DNA of 64,000 nucleotides from Branchiostoma belcheri (GCF_001625305.1 NW_017803987.1:2003803-2067802); one strand, 5' to 3'; counted from the stretch's first letter, positions 1 to 20,160 are shown. Notes: generated by a model from the letters alone, not told the origin. A program made the numbers and translations.

Positions 1-1080
1 CAAGTACAAATTAAATATCGATCTAAGCGGTTCCATATATGGTAATAGATAGGCGGGGTTACAGTTTTACCAATCAGAACACAGATACTGTCAATGAATG
101 ACGCTGATTGGTCAAAACATCGATTACACAATTTTCTCAATATTTGAATGACAGTTACGATAGCGACACAAATCGTTCTACTATGGTGCTCCTACCGACG
201 TCACTGTGTTCTTTATTCGATTTAATCACTTTCTAGCTAGAACATATGAAGTTCTACAACTTTGCTAGAAAATCCACGAATGAACAACTTGTACGTAATA
301 TAATTCAAATCACCCTACCATAATGATAATGTCCAGAATATTCTATGAAGAAATACAAACATTTTTAGGGTGTGGGTAAAATGACTTTTTTATTTTTAAA
401 AGATTACTTTCGGTGTTAGATGTACTGAGATTACTTTTTATGGACGTGAAAATCATACAAAATTCCCTGAGATGATTTTGGCATTTTGATATAAAATGGC
501 ACAAAATGGTACAAAGTCCAGGCTTTAAACAATCAAGGAGAAATAAATGAACTCTGAGACTAACACTTCATATGCTTTCACGTCCAAATCTCACTTTTTA
601 CATCTTAGAAAATTATTTTCTGTAAAATGTTTCGTTTATTATTTTCAAGGAAAACTTAATCATAACGCAATATTTCATTAGAAAAACTTTTGAGTCACTT
701 TAAAATGCAGCCCTGCCAAATAACGAATTCGTACCAAACAAATTTGAAACAAACAAATTTGAGAAAAAACGACATTACAAGTACCTACCTAAAAAGATCA
801 GTCTAGCTATACACAAATACTCCATAGTCCATACCTATACATAGTAAGCTAAAAAGTCTATGGGAAAATATATACGTTTACGAAGAATACATCTTAGCTG
901 ACGTTATAATTCAAAATCAACAAGGTTAATAAAAATTAGATATGCAGAACATTTGGATTCATCTAAACCCTTTTTAATCTTTTCAGCATATTCAGTACGA
1001 GCAATTTAGTATGTATTCTCCATTGCTCGCGTGTCTCGTCTTTTGAGTGCATTGTTAGCAAAAAAAAGTTCGGATTTAAT
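1..1080. other. 3' flank / probable 3' UTR of PRDM14
   Basis: AT-rich sequence directly downstream of the PRDM14 stop codon, which is read on the minus strand. No coding potential, repeat family or RNA gene is recognised here. Its proximal part is probably the PRDM14 3' UTR, since a minus-strand AATAAA lies about 440 bases after the stop. Confidence 0.5.
635..640 (-). terminator. candidate PRDM14 poly(A) signal (AATAAA)
   Basis: The plus strand reads tttatt, so the minus strand has AATAAA 441 bases after the PRDM14 stop. The hexamer is common by chance in AT-rich DNA, and transcript ends are needed to confirm it. Confidence 0.3.
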
Positions 1081-8734
<7,654 letters not shown>

Positions 8735-9010
8735 CCTTCAACGTCTGTTGTTGTTCACCTATTGGTTGAAAAATTATTTTTTGTCTTTCACAAAATACAC
8801 ATGAAAGCTAACAGAAATGCAAAAGAGTTTGTAAACCAGACAAATTCGCCTTAAAGCTTGTAAGTCCTGTAAGGTTTTTTACCTATGATGCCATAATTAC
8901 ATGGTGGGTAGTATGTCACCCACCAGAAATGACGTCGGAATTTAGCCGGAAACAATATGGCGAACACATGACGTCAAATCCAACATGGCGGCGCCAATGG
9001 ACGCCAACAA
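8735..9010 (-). promoter_or_regulatory. PRDM14 5' flank with CRE, ETS and YY1-like motifs
   Basis: Just upstream of the start codon there is a CRE-like tgacgtcg (8930-8937), ETS-like gccggaaac (8945-8953), a palindromic CRE tgacgtca (8969-8976) and a YY1-type aacatggcggc (8982-8992). A second atatggcg lies nearby and no TATA box is evident. This combination is usual for TATA-less, dispersed promoters. The motifs are seen directly. Their activity and the transcription start are inferred. Confidence 0.5.
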
Positions 9011-9518
9011 ACACAATATAGGTTTTGCCATCTCAAATCTGTAACTTACTACGATATGTATTTGTATTATCATGACCTGACCTACAGATCCTTGCGGCAA
9101 TACTACGTGTAGTATACTAATACTTTCTCTTTACTTATTCATCAGGACAATTCACTCTCCTATCTCTCTTGGCGCCAAACTGACATGCTCTCTTGCCTTG
9201 TCACAAAAGCAGGTCAGACTACAATAGACAATAGTCCAAGTCACGACTGAATATCTGTATTACCTTAAAAGGTTCCAGGGAATCTAGTTAAGCCCTTTTC
9301 TAAGCGAATCATCACAATGTGTACATGTTTTCTTGGGCATACATTGCTATTGTTCCTGACATACCAGTGTTTCTTTGTATGATATAAAAGGAGTGACTGT
9401 CCTCCATGAGGCAAAGTTTGGGGCCTTTTCTATGCCTGGTTGTGCAATGCGACTCACTACTCGTGTTTTGAGCCAATAGTAGAAGTAAACTGGAAGTGAT
9501 CTACCCCTCAACGTATGT
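9011..9518. other. intergenic sequence
   Basis: No gene, RNA or recognised repeat is seen. It is mixed-composition sequence upstream of PRDM14 and may hold further promoter-proximal elements. Confidence 0.4.
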
Positions 9519-9888
9519 CATGCCCGTAGCCAGGGTTTTGAATGGGGGGGTTCTTCCCACTGCTTCAGGGGACCTCGAGCGCCGTAGGCACGATCGAGGT
9601 TCCTAGGGGGGTCCGGGGGCATGCTCCCCTGGAAAATTGTGAAAAATGAACCTTCTAAAATGGCATTTCGTGCATTTTTGAGAGGATTTCCAAGAAAAAA
9701 TCAGAAATAAATTTTTGCTCAATGACAAAGGGAGCAGTTTTTCTACGACTCTAGTCCATCTTTTCAAGAAAAATCTTGGACCTTTACATAAAAAGTGGAC
9801 CAAAAAGTGGACCTTAACATAAAAAGTGGACCAAAAAGTGGACCTTTGAGCCTTGTGGGGGGGGGGGGTTCCCCTGGCTACGGGCATG
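9519..9888. mobile_element. MITE-like element with 17-bp TIRs
   Basis: catgcccgtagccaggg at 9519-9535 is repeated as an exact reverse complement ending at 9888, giving about 370 bp. Next to both TIRs are G runs, and a four-copy aaaagtggacc repeat lies at about 9787-9845. No transposase is encoded. The target duplication is unclear (gtatgtc versus gcatgtt), so the superfamily is left open. Confidence 0.75.
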
Positions 9889-10375
9889 CATGTTACGTTC
9901 TTTTAGCAATATAACCGTTACACATTATGTTACTCTGTATTGCATGTACGTATACGTACTGACCCGTAAAATTGTCTCTGGGTTTTGGGCCACCTTTTTT
10001 CTGACAGAGGTTTTACAAAATGTTCTGAAAATTCTACGACTGTGAGTTTTTTTAGTTAATCATTTATTAAAGATGATTTTCCACATATTTATCTGTGGTG
10101 AACGGCATACTGGAACAGATATTCATATTAGGACATATTTTCAAAGCCACAATGCCAAACTTTCTGTTAATGTAGTTTCTTTTGCCTCCCTCTTTGGTTC
10201 CCGTGACCATTATATTACTGTCTGTATAAGAGGTATAAATTATAGGTAACAAGATCCACTTGTCTGTAACAGAGTGTAACCTCTGACCTCTCAGACAAGT
10301 GAGAGACCTACACCAATTATCCTCAGATGACTGACCCAATTCCTTGTCAACACCAACACTCCAATATCCTTATTA

Positions 10376-10665
10376 TTACAGACACCCGTTTCCCAAGCCA
10401 TATTGTAAACATGCAATTTTGGGTATACATGTATTTCTTAATTGAGGTGTAACCAAATAAAATGCAGCGTTGAAATGCTTTAAAAAGTTTCTAGTTCTAA
10501 AGCCCACTTCCTGGCGTCATTTCCAATTACAGACATCCGTATCTCAATCTATGCAAAAATCCAATTTTAGGCATTATTCTTAAGGTTCAAGCAAAGAAAT
10601 GTAGCATTGAAATGCTACAAAAGTTTCTGAATCTTAAGCCCCTTTTCTCGCTTATTGAGGGCAGA
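10376..10665. repeat. diverged tandem duplication, ~150-bp unit
   Basis: Unit 1 (10376-10526) and unit 2 (from 10527) share ttacagaca.ccgt, caatttt.gg, a g(c/t)a.cgttgaaatgct block and agtttct...aagccc in the same order. No coding capacity. Confidence 0.6.
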
Positions 10666-12677
10666 TTGTGTGAAGTTAAGGTTTTCACTTTGCTACAGCT
10701 TCATTCTAAAGATATATGTTCATTTTTTTGCAAGATTTATGAAGGTTTTCCCAAAAAAACACCCCTATGCTGGTTGAAAGACAGCAAAGGGGTCCAAGTC
10801 ACAGCATAGGGGGTCCTTATGCTCAAATAGCCTAGTGAGAACTATGATTCAATATATACTCATCCAGTACACACAAAGATGTGCTTAGAAATAGATGAAC
10901 GACTAAGGAAGACTGTAAACAATGAAAATCATCAGTCGCACAACATACTTCCCGACATATGGCACTTTCTTAATAAAGCTAGACTGTACAAGCTGGTTAT
11001 ACCAAGGACGGTTATACTGGCTACACAGATGCAGAGGTCCAACTATCTCTAAGTTAAAACTACATAACATATTGTAGTGGTAAGTAACGATACATAATTA
11101 TAGTTCTTGCCTTAATGTCTTGAAGTAGTTGTCTAAACCAGGCCATTATTTCTAGTACCAATTAAACCATGTATAAATCAATTTATGTAGTCCAACAAAC
11201 TATATATTGTGTTTAACTGTAACAGTCTAGCTTCCAAGCGACACATGTGATAAGCCATACTTGAAACATGTACAACTCTCTAAGTTTAAAGCATGGAAAA
11301 ATACTTGCAATAATTTTAACGAGGTCATCCTTTCTGGTATCAAACCACGCAGTTTCTCGAACTTTTTAATAAAAGAGACTAAACGAAGTGAACTAAAATT
11401 ACAGTGTAAGTCGCTCTATAGCATCTTTGATTTTGTATATTACTATTTGTTTAGTTCTGAAAGTGGCAACAGCACATGTTAGCATGCTACAAAATAAAGG
11501 GTTAAAGTACAAGAAAACATACCTAGAAATACCTCTTTAGTATCAGGGCCCAAAATATCTTCTCATAGACTCCCAGACAACGACGTATTGCTACAATTTC
11601 ATGCACCTATATCAGAACTTTTACTCAAGTGAAAGTTACCTCAAGTCTTCAGCGTTGTCTATTGATAAAACTCGTCTTAACCAAGTAGCCTTTATGTAAG
11701 TTGTCTGAGGCCACGCCCCCAATAGGCCATATGTCCCAAACCTACCCTACTGGTCGGTGGAGATCTACTTTCTACCAATCAAACCGTATTGTTTTGATTA
11801 TATCAAGCAACTGTTTAGTTCAACACGTATTGTTGGTATACCTTTGCATGTAAGTGCAAATAGAAGTTAAACATGTACATACTAAGCATGCATTTTAGAT
11901 GCAGGAAGATGCCTCACTATTATGGTTTGACGTTTGCCCCATATTATGAAGCATTTGATAATTTGACATACTTTAAGCTTAGGGTCAGCCGGTTTCTTGT
12001 AGAACCGGTTTCCAATTCGCTGCAACAGCTAATGGTCATCAGTCTTACATTGAGCCTACGATTACTGGTAAGCGATGCCGTTTATTTTTGCATGGAAATT
12101 TAGTTGTTCTTCAATTTTCAGTGGTCTCGTATGAAAGAGACGGTTTTCATAAAAAGTTTCTATAGGTCGAAACGACAAATTTTTAAAATAGAAGAATTTA
12201 TATTTTTGCAGAGTTGTCGTTGGAATTCACCAATTTTACCCCTTTGTTTTCATACTCACAGTGCCGAATTTTAAATGCTTGAAGCAGATGCTTTTCTTTG
12301 GTTTTAAATAAGTGCGCCACCTTGCGACTTTTCTTGGAACTACGAAGTACTATTAGTGCTGTAGGACCATTGAAACATTTCTATTGATCTAAAATACAAC
12401 CTACAACCCTAGATACAGACGCACCAATGAAGACGCCTATAAAGAAATGCCATTTCAATAGAAATATATCTTCATTAAATCTTAGGCACACACAAAACGC
12501 ATGCAATCAATAGACTGATCCTGACTGTCTATCACATTAGCAGCTCAACCAATGAGGGGAGGGCAATTATCGGTTCAACCAATAAGAAATGACTACATGT
12601 CCTCAAATATTGCCATTTCGACGTTTTGATGGAAAAGGGTGGGCTTATTGGTTGGGTGTATTGAAGAGACCCAACCC
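10666..12677. other. intergenic sequence, no gene seen
   Basis: AT-rich unique-looking sequence with short ORFs but none with recognisable protein motifs. CCAAT boxes occur near 12548 and 12577. Confidence 0.4.
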
Positions 12678-12772
12678 AATTTGCATATTTGACCAATTAT
12701 ACATGTCATATGCGTTGGAATAGACTCTATTCCAACGTATATGACATGTAAAATTGGTCAAATATGCAAATT
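12678..12772. repeat. 95-bp near-perfect palindrome
   Basis: The two 47-base arms around a single central base at 12725 are reverse complements with about two mismatches. It is AT-rich and would snap back into a long hairpin or cruciform. It shares no sequence with the other palindromes in the window. Confidence 0.85.
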
Positions 12773-13735
12773 TTCGTCATGAAATCACATCTATCATTGT
12801 CTGTCTGATATCCTGACATGATAAATTACGTCCATCTGAACTTCTGTGAAACCAATTAACTCTCATATAACCCCAGACCCCCCGGGATGGGGCAGACAAT
12901 ATAGAGCCCCGTCTGACGATGGAGAGGTAGAAAAAGACAAGAAAAATTCGATTAGATGGTTTAAGGCTAACGAATGTAATTTGTTGGTGGCAAAACCGGA
13001 AATATTCTGAATAACGAAATCTGTGTTATATTGGCACATACTGCTTCATATTAGCACATTTGCATCAGTATTTCATATTTTGGGCATTTGAAACAGTGCA
13101 GAAACAAGGCCCTAAATGAGTCATTTATTTTCTTTAAAAACAGTATGTCTCCCTTGCACAGCGCTCGAGGTTTGGTTGACAACGATTAAATTATTCTATT
13201 TAATATATATTACAGGCTCAACAACTACTTGATTGTTAGAAATACGTTTTATAATGTGTATCTATATCTATTAATAGCATCTACGCGGCAAAAGTGAGCA
13301 AGTTTTTTTTTTCATTGATGCTTTGTATATGCCTTTCTCCTTCTGAAATTATAGCTTTGTATTATTATTTTCTATCGATGAATTGGTGAATATTAATCAT
13401 GATATGTTCAGAAAATATTGCATGCTATTGGCATTGTGGTAGAAAGGACTTCTGTTATCATTCTGTTTTAATATTTCATATTTTCATTTCTGTATAAAAC
13501 AACCAGTGCTACTGAACTAGCATGAAAGCTAGTGGAGTCAATAAATTATCCAAAGAAACTAAACCAAAGACTATTACAAAGAAAATAGCCCTAGAGACTA
13601 AACAATATACAGTATATCTGTATCGGTATAGCCGGTATAACCGCCCTTCGGCGTAACACACCAGCTTCGCAGGCACGCGGCGCGGCAGCAGCTTGCTATA
13701 TCACACCGAACGACTTGTTACACTCAATCTTTGCA
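12773..13735. other. intergenic AT-rich sequence
   Basis: No coding sequence or recognised repeat family. Confidence 0.4.
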
Positions 13736-13739
13736 CATT

Positions 13740-14030
13740 TAATTGCAGGAGTTGTTTAAAGCTTTCTAGTGATGATGCCCCAACTGTGCTTGGTGGCAAC
13801 GAGTTCCAGCCAGTCTACGATATAGTTCTGGGGAAATACGAGTTTTTGACTACCTCAATTCTTGGTTGACAACTCTGATATTTGAAGGCATGACTGTTTC
13901 TTGTTCTTTTCTGGGCTGGTATCAGATACTTAGTGGTTGGTACGTCCACCAGTTTGTTAGTCAGTTTGTACATCATGCATAGTCTGGACATTCTACGTCT
14001 GTCTTCCAGTGACCCCACTGTATACAATAC
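13740..14030 (-). mobile_element. degenerate LINE ORF2 C-terminal fragment
   Basis: The minus strand reads LEDRRRMSRLCMMYKLTNKL and then VDVPTTKYLIPAQKRTRNSH...FPRTI. This is the well-known block that follows the reverse transcriptase in CR1/L2/Jockey-type LINEs. The frame breaks right after FPRTIS, where the usual DWNSLP is replaced by a stop and shifted sequence. No RT core remains. Confidence 0.75.
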
Positions 14031-14459
14031 AGGCGGTTACAGTTTACATATGTATAGATGCTGCTCTATCTATTGATGCCTGCATCTGTCACTATCTGTA
14101 AAAAGACGACCACACACAAGACAGACACAAAAAGTACAAGCTACATTTCACAGTGAAACAAAAAAACCCAGGGTGATAATTGTAGGAAAGCAGACCAATG
14201 TGATAATGGAGTTATACGGGAGAATAGAGGTGATAATTACTGTAAGTCTTACCACGGTCGCCATTGTGTCTTAGCTATTGTCCTATGGTTTCTTCCCAAG
14301 AGGAAGACAATGGCATTAGAGTTTGGTAGACAGTCGTGGGCAGGGAAAAAGGGGACCTGACAGGAAAATGTGTTAATTGCTGCCACTGCTGGAATAATTG
14401 ACTGGATCAGTGAAATTAACATAACACAGAGACATGTTCGTTATATGGTTTCTCCTTCG

Positions 14460-14870
14460 TGTCGTGTGGTGTAGTGGTACATCACTGGACTATGAAACGG
14501 GGAGACCCGGGTTCGATTCCGGGTCGTACCCGAACAAGTCCGAACATGCGCCGCGACGTTGTACCCTTGGGAAAGGTACTTTACACGACTTTCCTCACTT
14601 CACTCATGTGTAAATGAGTACCTAGCTTTGGCTAGGGACGTCCCTCGGATAGGACGTTAAATGGAGGTCCCGTGTTTGGGAGAGCCACACCCCACGCACG
14701 TTAAAGAACCCACCACACTTATCGAAAAGAGTAGGGGACCTTCCCGGTGTGAGTGGTTCAAACATTACAGTCTGGTCTCAGGTTTGACATCTTTGAAAAG
14801 GTGATAGTCACCTGTTATGTCAATCCTTCCACAAATGTGGTAAATTGTCATAAAATAAAATAAAATAAAA
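14460..14870 (+). mobile_element. tRNA-derived SINE, near full length
   Basis: The 5' head carries a pol III A box TGGTGTAGTGG (14467-14477) and a B box GGTTCGATTCC (14510-14520), spaced as in a tRNA. A roughly 330-bp body follows and a simple (AAAAT)n tail at about 14848-14870. A short tccttc match on both sides may be the target duplication. Heads of the same general type occur at 47765, 55882 and 56690. Confidence 0.85.
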
Positions 14871-15916
14871 AATCCTTCTCTATGTCTTAGCCTCCACCAG
14901 GCCTTTCTACGGGAATACGGATCATAGAATTCGGCAAAAAAATAGAGTAAAATTGGCCAAGGGAGTCCGGCCGCGGGGAGGTAGTTTCTTTCCCTCCGAA
15001 CTGCGCGGCCAGTCAAACCTACAAGGCCAGCGTAGTTAGTCTGGTAGAGACTATCTATGTCTTAACATCATGTAATTTTCTCTTCATCGACTGTCTTAAA
15101 AATGTACTAGAATTCAGTTTTCTTTAGTACTTTAATTCTAAAGTGGTCAAAATTGCTATGATATCCGATTGTACTGAACTGAGCTGAAAAATTATATGAT
15201 ACTATATTTGTACTAGTATGGCACTCTAGCAATATGTGACAGGAGTTTCATTGAGATAATTTTTCAAGTGTATACGAAAAACATGTAAGTTTAGTTTGTT
15301 GTACAATTTTTCGTACGTTTTTACTCGCATTTATGACGTTGTAAGCTTGGACGAAGGCCGTCGTGCATTCCATACTTATAGAACCCCTGATCGTCAATGT
15401 GCATAAGACAAACGTTTTGAATCTCATATTTGTGTGTGTTTGAGGAGGTAAAAATTTCGTATCGCGATTATTAACACTATTAACGATATAACATGGGCAT
15501 CCTTCGCACTTTTGCTTTCTGATACCAAATCATATGCGAAAACAAACGAAATTTGGAAGAAAATGGGCGACAATATTCTGATATTCTATGATATTCTTGG
15601 GCCGCAGGAATATTTGAAAATAGATCGAACTACTAGTAAAAACGGTGTAGTAAATTGTGATGTTACACGAAGATTTTCCTAGCTTTTTGTCAACTCTTCT
15701 GCGGTCTAAATAAGCTGTTCGTCGCCTTATAATTATTTTGGTCGTGTTTTTATCAGAATTTAACGTTCTCTTGTACATTTTACAAGTTCCGTGGAAGCCA
15801 CAGATTCGTATGTTCTATAATATAACATAGAAATCTGAATCGAATCTCCAAAATCTTCAAAAAAAATGTATAAAAGGCTTAACTCTGTAAATGGTGGTAG
15901 ACAAGTGTAGCGATAG
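14871..15916. other. intergenic AT-rich sequence
   Basis: No gene or repeat family recognised. Confidence 0.4.
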
Positions 15917-17122
15917 CAGGGCTTTAGCCAGCTCGAAATTTTTTACCGTCAACCCCAGGTCAACCCAATTCGCGAAAAAAAAAAAATACCGTCAACGCGA
16001 AAAAAAAAATTCCGTCAATGATTACTTTTAAAGAATGTCTTTCACGATCCGGTGATCGACATCACGCCCTCCCGCACACTTAATGCATTCGGTGTTCTAA
16101 ATACCCGTCAAGATTGCAGAATAAAAAACTACACAATCTGCAATTTTGCAGAATGAAAAAAAACTACAGTTCTCACAAGGAGACAACACGCAATGAACAA
16201 TCCGCTATGCCCTTTGTTTTGATCCGCTCAAATCCCGCCGCGATTCAAGCCGCGGCCATGCAAATGAACCTACTCATGACGTCACAGCCTCCGATTTCCA
16301 CCGAGCCGGCCCCGAGCGCTGACCGACAGCGGGCGATGTGGCTCAGATCTCCGACGATTTCCTTATTTAGAGCGTTCGGAAGACTTCGGGTAGCAAACAA
16401 AATGGCCGACATGTACATGATTTTACTTGTCAGCTTCGCTTCTCAACCGAAATGAGGAAGTTACAGCTCCTTTGCGGACTTTAGCGGCCATGAAGTTGAC
16501 TTGGGGAAGCGCTGAGACGTGATTTCGCTACGGCATAGGGTATTTTGCCGCGGAGGGAGTTACGTGGCCGGCAAAAACTCGCGTGTCAGCGATCCTCCAG
16601 AAATCTTTATGCTGCCGCTCAAGTCTTCGCGCGAAGGAGGTCTGACGAAGTTTTAGATTAAATAAGGCCACATTGTGTGGATCAATCTCCGTTTTCTTGC
16701 GATAGTATGATTATTCAAGTACAGTATATTATTCAAAAACGTTTGATATTTCTTTGTTCGTTGTCACATGTTTATTTATCGTATTGTCATGTACAGTTTA
16801 TAATAGCAGCGTGTGTCTGAGTCAAGCCATTGTTTTATTTTATTCTTATGTGGCCGTTAGCACATGTTGTTTTAACAGACAGCAACATTGAACAATAGAG
16901 CCAAGTCAACAGACGTCGGCACGGTCCTTGAAATCAGGTTTCCCGCCGCCGTGCGTTTGGAAAAGACGCCGCGCCGTGGCTCATTCAAATTCGCTAGGTT
17001 TTTCCATGTCTTTACCCACGATTTTTGACCGTCAATGTTGACGGTAAGGACTAAAATTTTTACCGTCAGACGGGACAAATTACCGTCAATTGACGGTAAA
17101 ACGGGCGCTGGCTAAAGCCCTG
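15917..17122. mobile_element. non-autonomous hAT-like DNA transposon, 1206 bp
   Basis: Terminal repeats cagggctttagccagc (15917 onward) and its reverse complement (ending 17122) are bounded by an exact 8-bp duplication agcgatag (15909-15916 and 17123-17130). An 8-bp TSD with CAGGG ends is the hAT signature. Both subterminal zones hold repeated taccgtcaa/ttgacggta motifs, likely transposase-binding sites. The interior is GC-rich with a 113-codon ORF (16114-16455) that does not resemble a transposase, so the element needs help in trans. Confidence 0.88.
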
Positions 17123-17130
17123 AGCGATAG

Positions 17131-18189
17131 AAATGGCAAAAGCTCTGTACGTGCGTGTTGTCTATCTAATGTTCCGTTCGGAAATATAGGTTTGTATATA
17201 CTTCTCAAAACATTTAGGAAGCATATTGAAATATGTACGGAAATAGGCAACGGAAGAATCTAGCAGCACATAGCCTATCTGACAACGAATGAAGTACAAA
17301 ATGTATAAACCTCTTAGTCTTACATGTGCTCGACAACTTTTAGTGATGTGACGAAAAGGGCTTTAGACTAGTCTCACACTTCAGACGAGTGGTTGGGCTG
17401 GTAGCGGTAACAATGAGACTATTCCGAGTACATTTCCATGGTTAAAGAGAGCCGCGAAAATGCCTGGATACTGTTGATTTCGCTGTGCCTCTAAGCGCAA
17501 CTCTACGAGATAGAACAGTTATAGCTACTATCTTTCTTTCATAGAATCAGCCACAAAGACAGCCGTTGTCCGTATAATTTTGGAACATGCATGTCCTTTT
17601 TGGTGGACTGTGTTCCCTTTTCTCGCCTTCCATTGTTAAGGATTCTTACTACAATAGAGACAATTGGTTGGGGTGGTACGATTTACATATGGCGTTCAGA
17701 TGGATTTGTTACACAGAGGTGGGGGAACAAGACAACAACGCACGGAGAAAAACACCCCACGCCCTGTTTAGAGTCCGTGTTTTAGGGTTGATTTGAATCC
17801 TTTTTTTTTCTTTCCTTTAGAGGTAAGTTAACTCTGACACACAACATCGTTGGAATCAAGGACATTATACACATGTGTGTGTATAATGTCCTTGTTGGAA
17901 TTTTGATAGATTATTTATCAGATTCTACAAAACGGATACATAACGAGGATACATTTTCGGCTGGCGTTCAGGCGAGGTAAAGGCTTTGGGATCCATTGCC
18001 GTTTTTAAGTGGAAGTGTAATTGTCAATAGAAAGAGACTAATCTTGAAGACTATGAAGACTACAAAAACAGTTATGACGTGAAAGGTAAAAAAAAAAAAC
18101 TCTCCAACACACTAGCCAAGCTTTGGAAATTAATAGAAAAGGTAGCAAATAAGGAAATGACGTAATTATATTATGTATATGGTTTTATG
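17131..18189. other. intergenic sequence
   Basis: No gene recognised. Contains the palindrome at 17857-17894. Confidence 0.4.
17857..17894. repeat. 38-bp palindrome
   Basis: caaggacattatacacat and its complement meet with almost no loop, around a gtgt core. It is flanked on both sides by ttggaat. Confidence 0.75.
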
Positions 18190-20160
18190 TTGATGAGGGG
18201 AGAAAATCTCCTAAGATTGATAGAGAGCGATGTGCGACTCGATATACAAAGCACGAACTGTGAAATAAAGAGACAACATCCGACCCGACCAAATCGAAAA
18301 TGATGGAAGCGCAACGCAAAAACGACCGCAGAGAGACTTTAACCCCGATCGAAAAACGGCCACAGAAAACGACAACGCATCCAAGCGTGAAGAAATAAAC
18401 TGATGAAGCGTCCAGCTAATCCTTCGTTCTGTTCCACAGAGAGATGGTCCGTGGAATATGATGAAAAAACATGATCCGGCCCGAGCGATTGGGCCCGCCC
18501 GGCCACGCAATGTTTACTTTAGCAACATCGTTGTGGGTCTATTAAAGAGAGAAAGTGTCCACAAACGGGCATTCGGAGGTTTACCTCTGGGACTAACTTT
18601 ATTTTCCGCGCGTGCCCCCTCACAGAAATGAGCGACTGACCGCTTCATTCTAATAATTGAAAACGTACCAGACTTGTCATCTGCATAGTCGTTACCAAAG
18701 CAAAGTGCGTACGTTTTCATTTTCCGGCTGCATTTGTCCCCCGTACAGAAGACCGGGGGAACTAAGATACATTTTGGACCCTCGCCTGATATAACCCTCT
18801 CACGCCTAATTTAACCCCATACTCGGGACATTACGATCAAATCCGGCCTAATTTATTTTTTCTGACCTTTTGAAAAAGGCCCTATTATTCACCTGCGACT
18901 TTGCGATCGCCTTGTCGGCTGCATTTGCTCTTTTTCTTGCTTTTCTGAAAACGGTAAGTCACCCAAAAACGCAACGCAGTCGCCCCGCTCGCGATGATTA
19001 ATTTCAGCGGGTGGTGCTAACGCGGTAACAAGTTTAAAAGCGGCACCGAACAGTTGTTGGCTATTTAGCGGGGTCGCAAGGTTCAAGCCCCCGAGGTCAA
19101 TTCGGTCAGTGATCGGTGGTTTTGAATGTACGGGGGCAATGGGGCGAAATTACCTCCGTGGATTGCTTGCAGTCGCAGTCAATAAAATTTGTTGGTGGCC
19201 TGGCGATTTAGCGACGGAGGCTCTCTCTATTTCTGTGTTGTCTGTGCCGTAGCGTTTAGTATTTCCAGCGTATCGCTCTGAAAACGTTTCCGGATAATCA
19301 AAATAGGCAACACTCTCATTAATTGGGACGTTAGTTTTTATTGGTACTTTTACGTACCCCGGCATTCTATGTTACCGACCGAAACTATCTAGATCTTTTG
19401 TGTTTCAACCTTTCAAAAAAGACCACAAACCTAAAAAAATTAACAAGAGGAAAGTAATGTATATTTTCTTACCTTATGCTATGTAGGAAATCACTTGCTA
19501 GAGAATAGTCGTTCCCGTTGGCGACACCGATGGACGCGCACCTGTCTCTTCGGGCGGACCTGCGACCCGGAACCGACTACCTGTCGTGGAGCACCCGGTG
19601 ATTTGGCGTGGGGGTCAGGTCAGTGGTTCACCATGTTGTGGCATTAGGACCCTGGTCTTACTCTCCTGACCTATTTGGGAGACCCCTGTCTTGGGACACC
19701 GGGACGTCAATTGGAAGATACCAATTTCACACCATTAAAGGGGTATAATTTTCCTTTTTTTACACTTTCAAAAAGTATTCATTACCAATTACATCGTTCC
19801 ATAACAGTTAAACTACAAAACTAGTATTTGCAAATATGTATATTAAATAATTATTGATATTACAAAGTTTAGGAAAAAATTGTTTGAGTTAGACAACTAA
19901 GTAGAAAATGGATTCTTCCATAAAAAAGGTGTACTACAGGTTCTGAAGTGGTCACTGATTGGCTGAGGTCAGAGTGCGCTGATGACTGGCTATTAACCTC
20001 TCTCATCACGCCCCGACCATCGGTCACCGCGCCTGCCCGCAAATTGACTCCCCGCCTGGCGCATTCCCGCGCCGAGCGCTTGTAATTAGCGTCCCGGTAA
20101 ACGATCCACGAGGGACGGAACCTAAATGGACACGATACTAACAATTTCTTACCGTTCATC
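18190..20160. promoter_or_regulatory. complex GC-richer non-coding tract, candidate cis-regulatory
   Basis: Compared with neighbouring AT-rich DNA this tract has many CpGs and no visible repeat structure. It also has scattered homeodomain-type taat cores, for example ctaataattg near 18650 and tctcattaattggg near 19315. ORFs in it (up to 99 codons, minus strand) show no protein motifs. A conserved regulatory block is an inference that only cross-species alignment can test. Confidence 0.25.

Noticed and set aside
14460-14535. A functional tRNA gene
   Set aside because: A and B boxes are present, but a ~330-bp body and an (AAAAT)n tail follow and the acceptor stem does not close, so it is a SINE head.
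16114-16455. 113-codon ORF inside the hAT-like element
   Set aside because: No transposase motif (no DDE context, no BED finger, no hAT dimerisation block). GC-rich composition alone explains the open frame.
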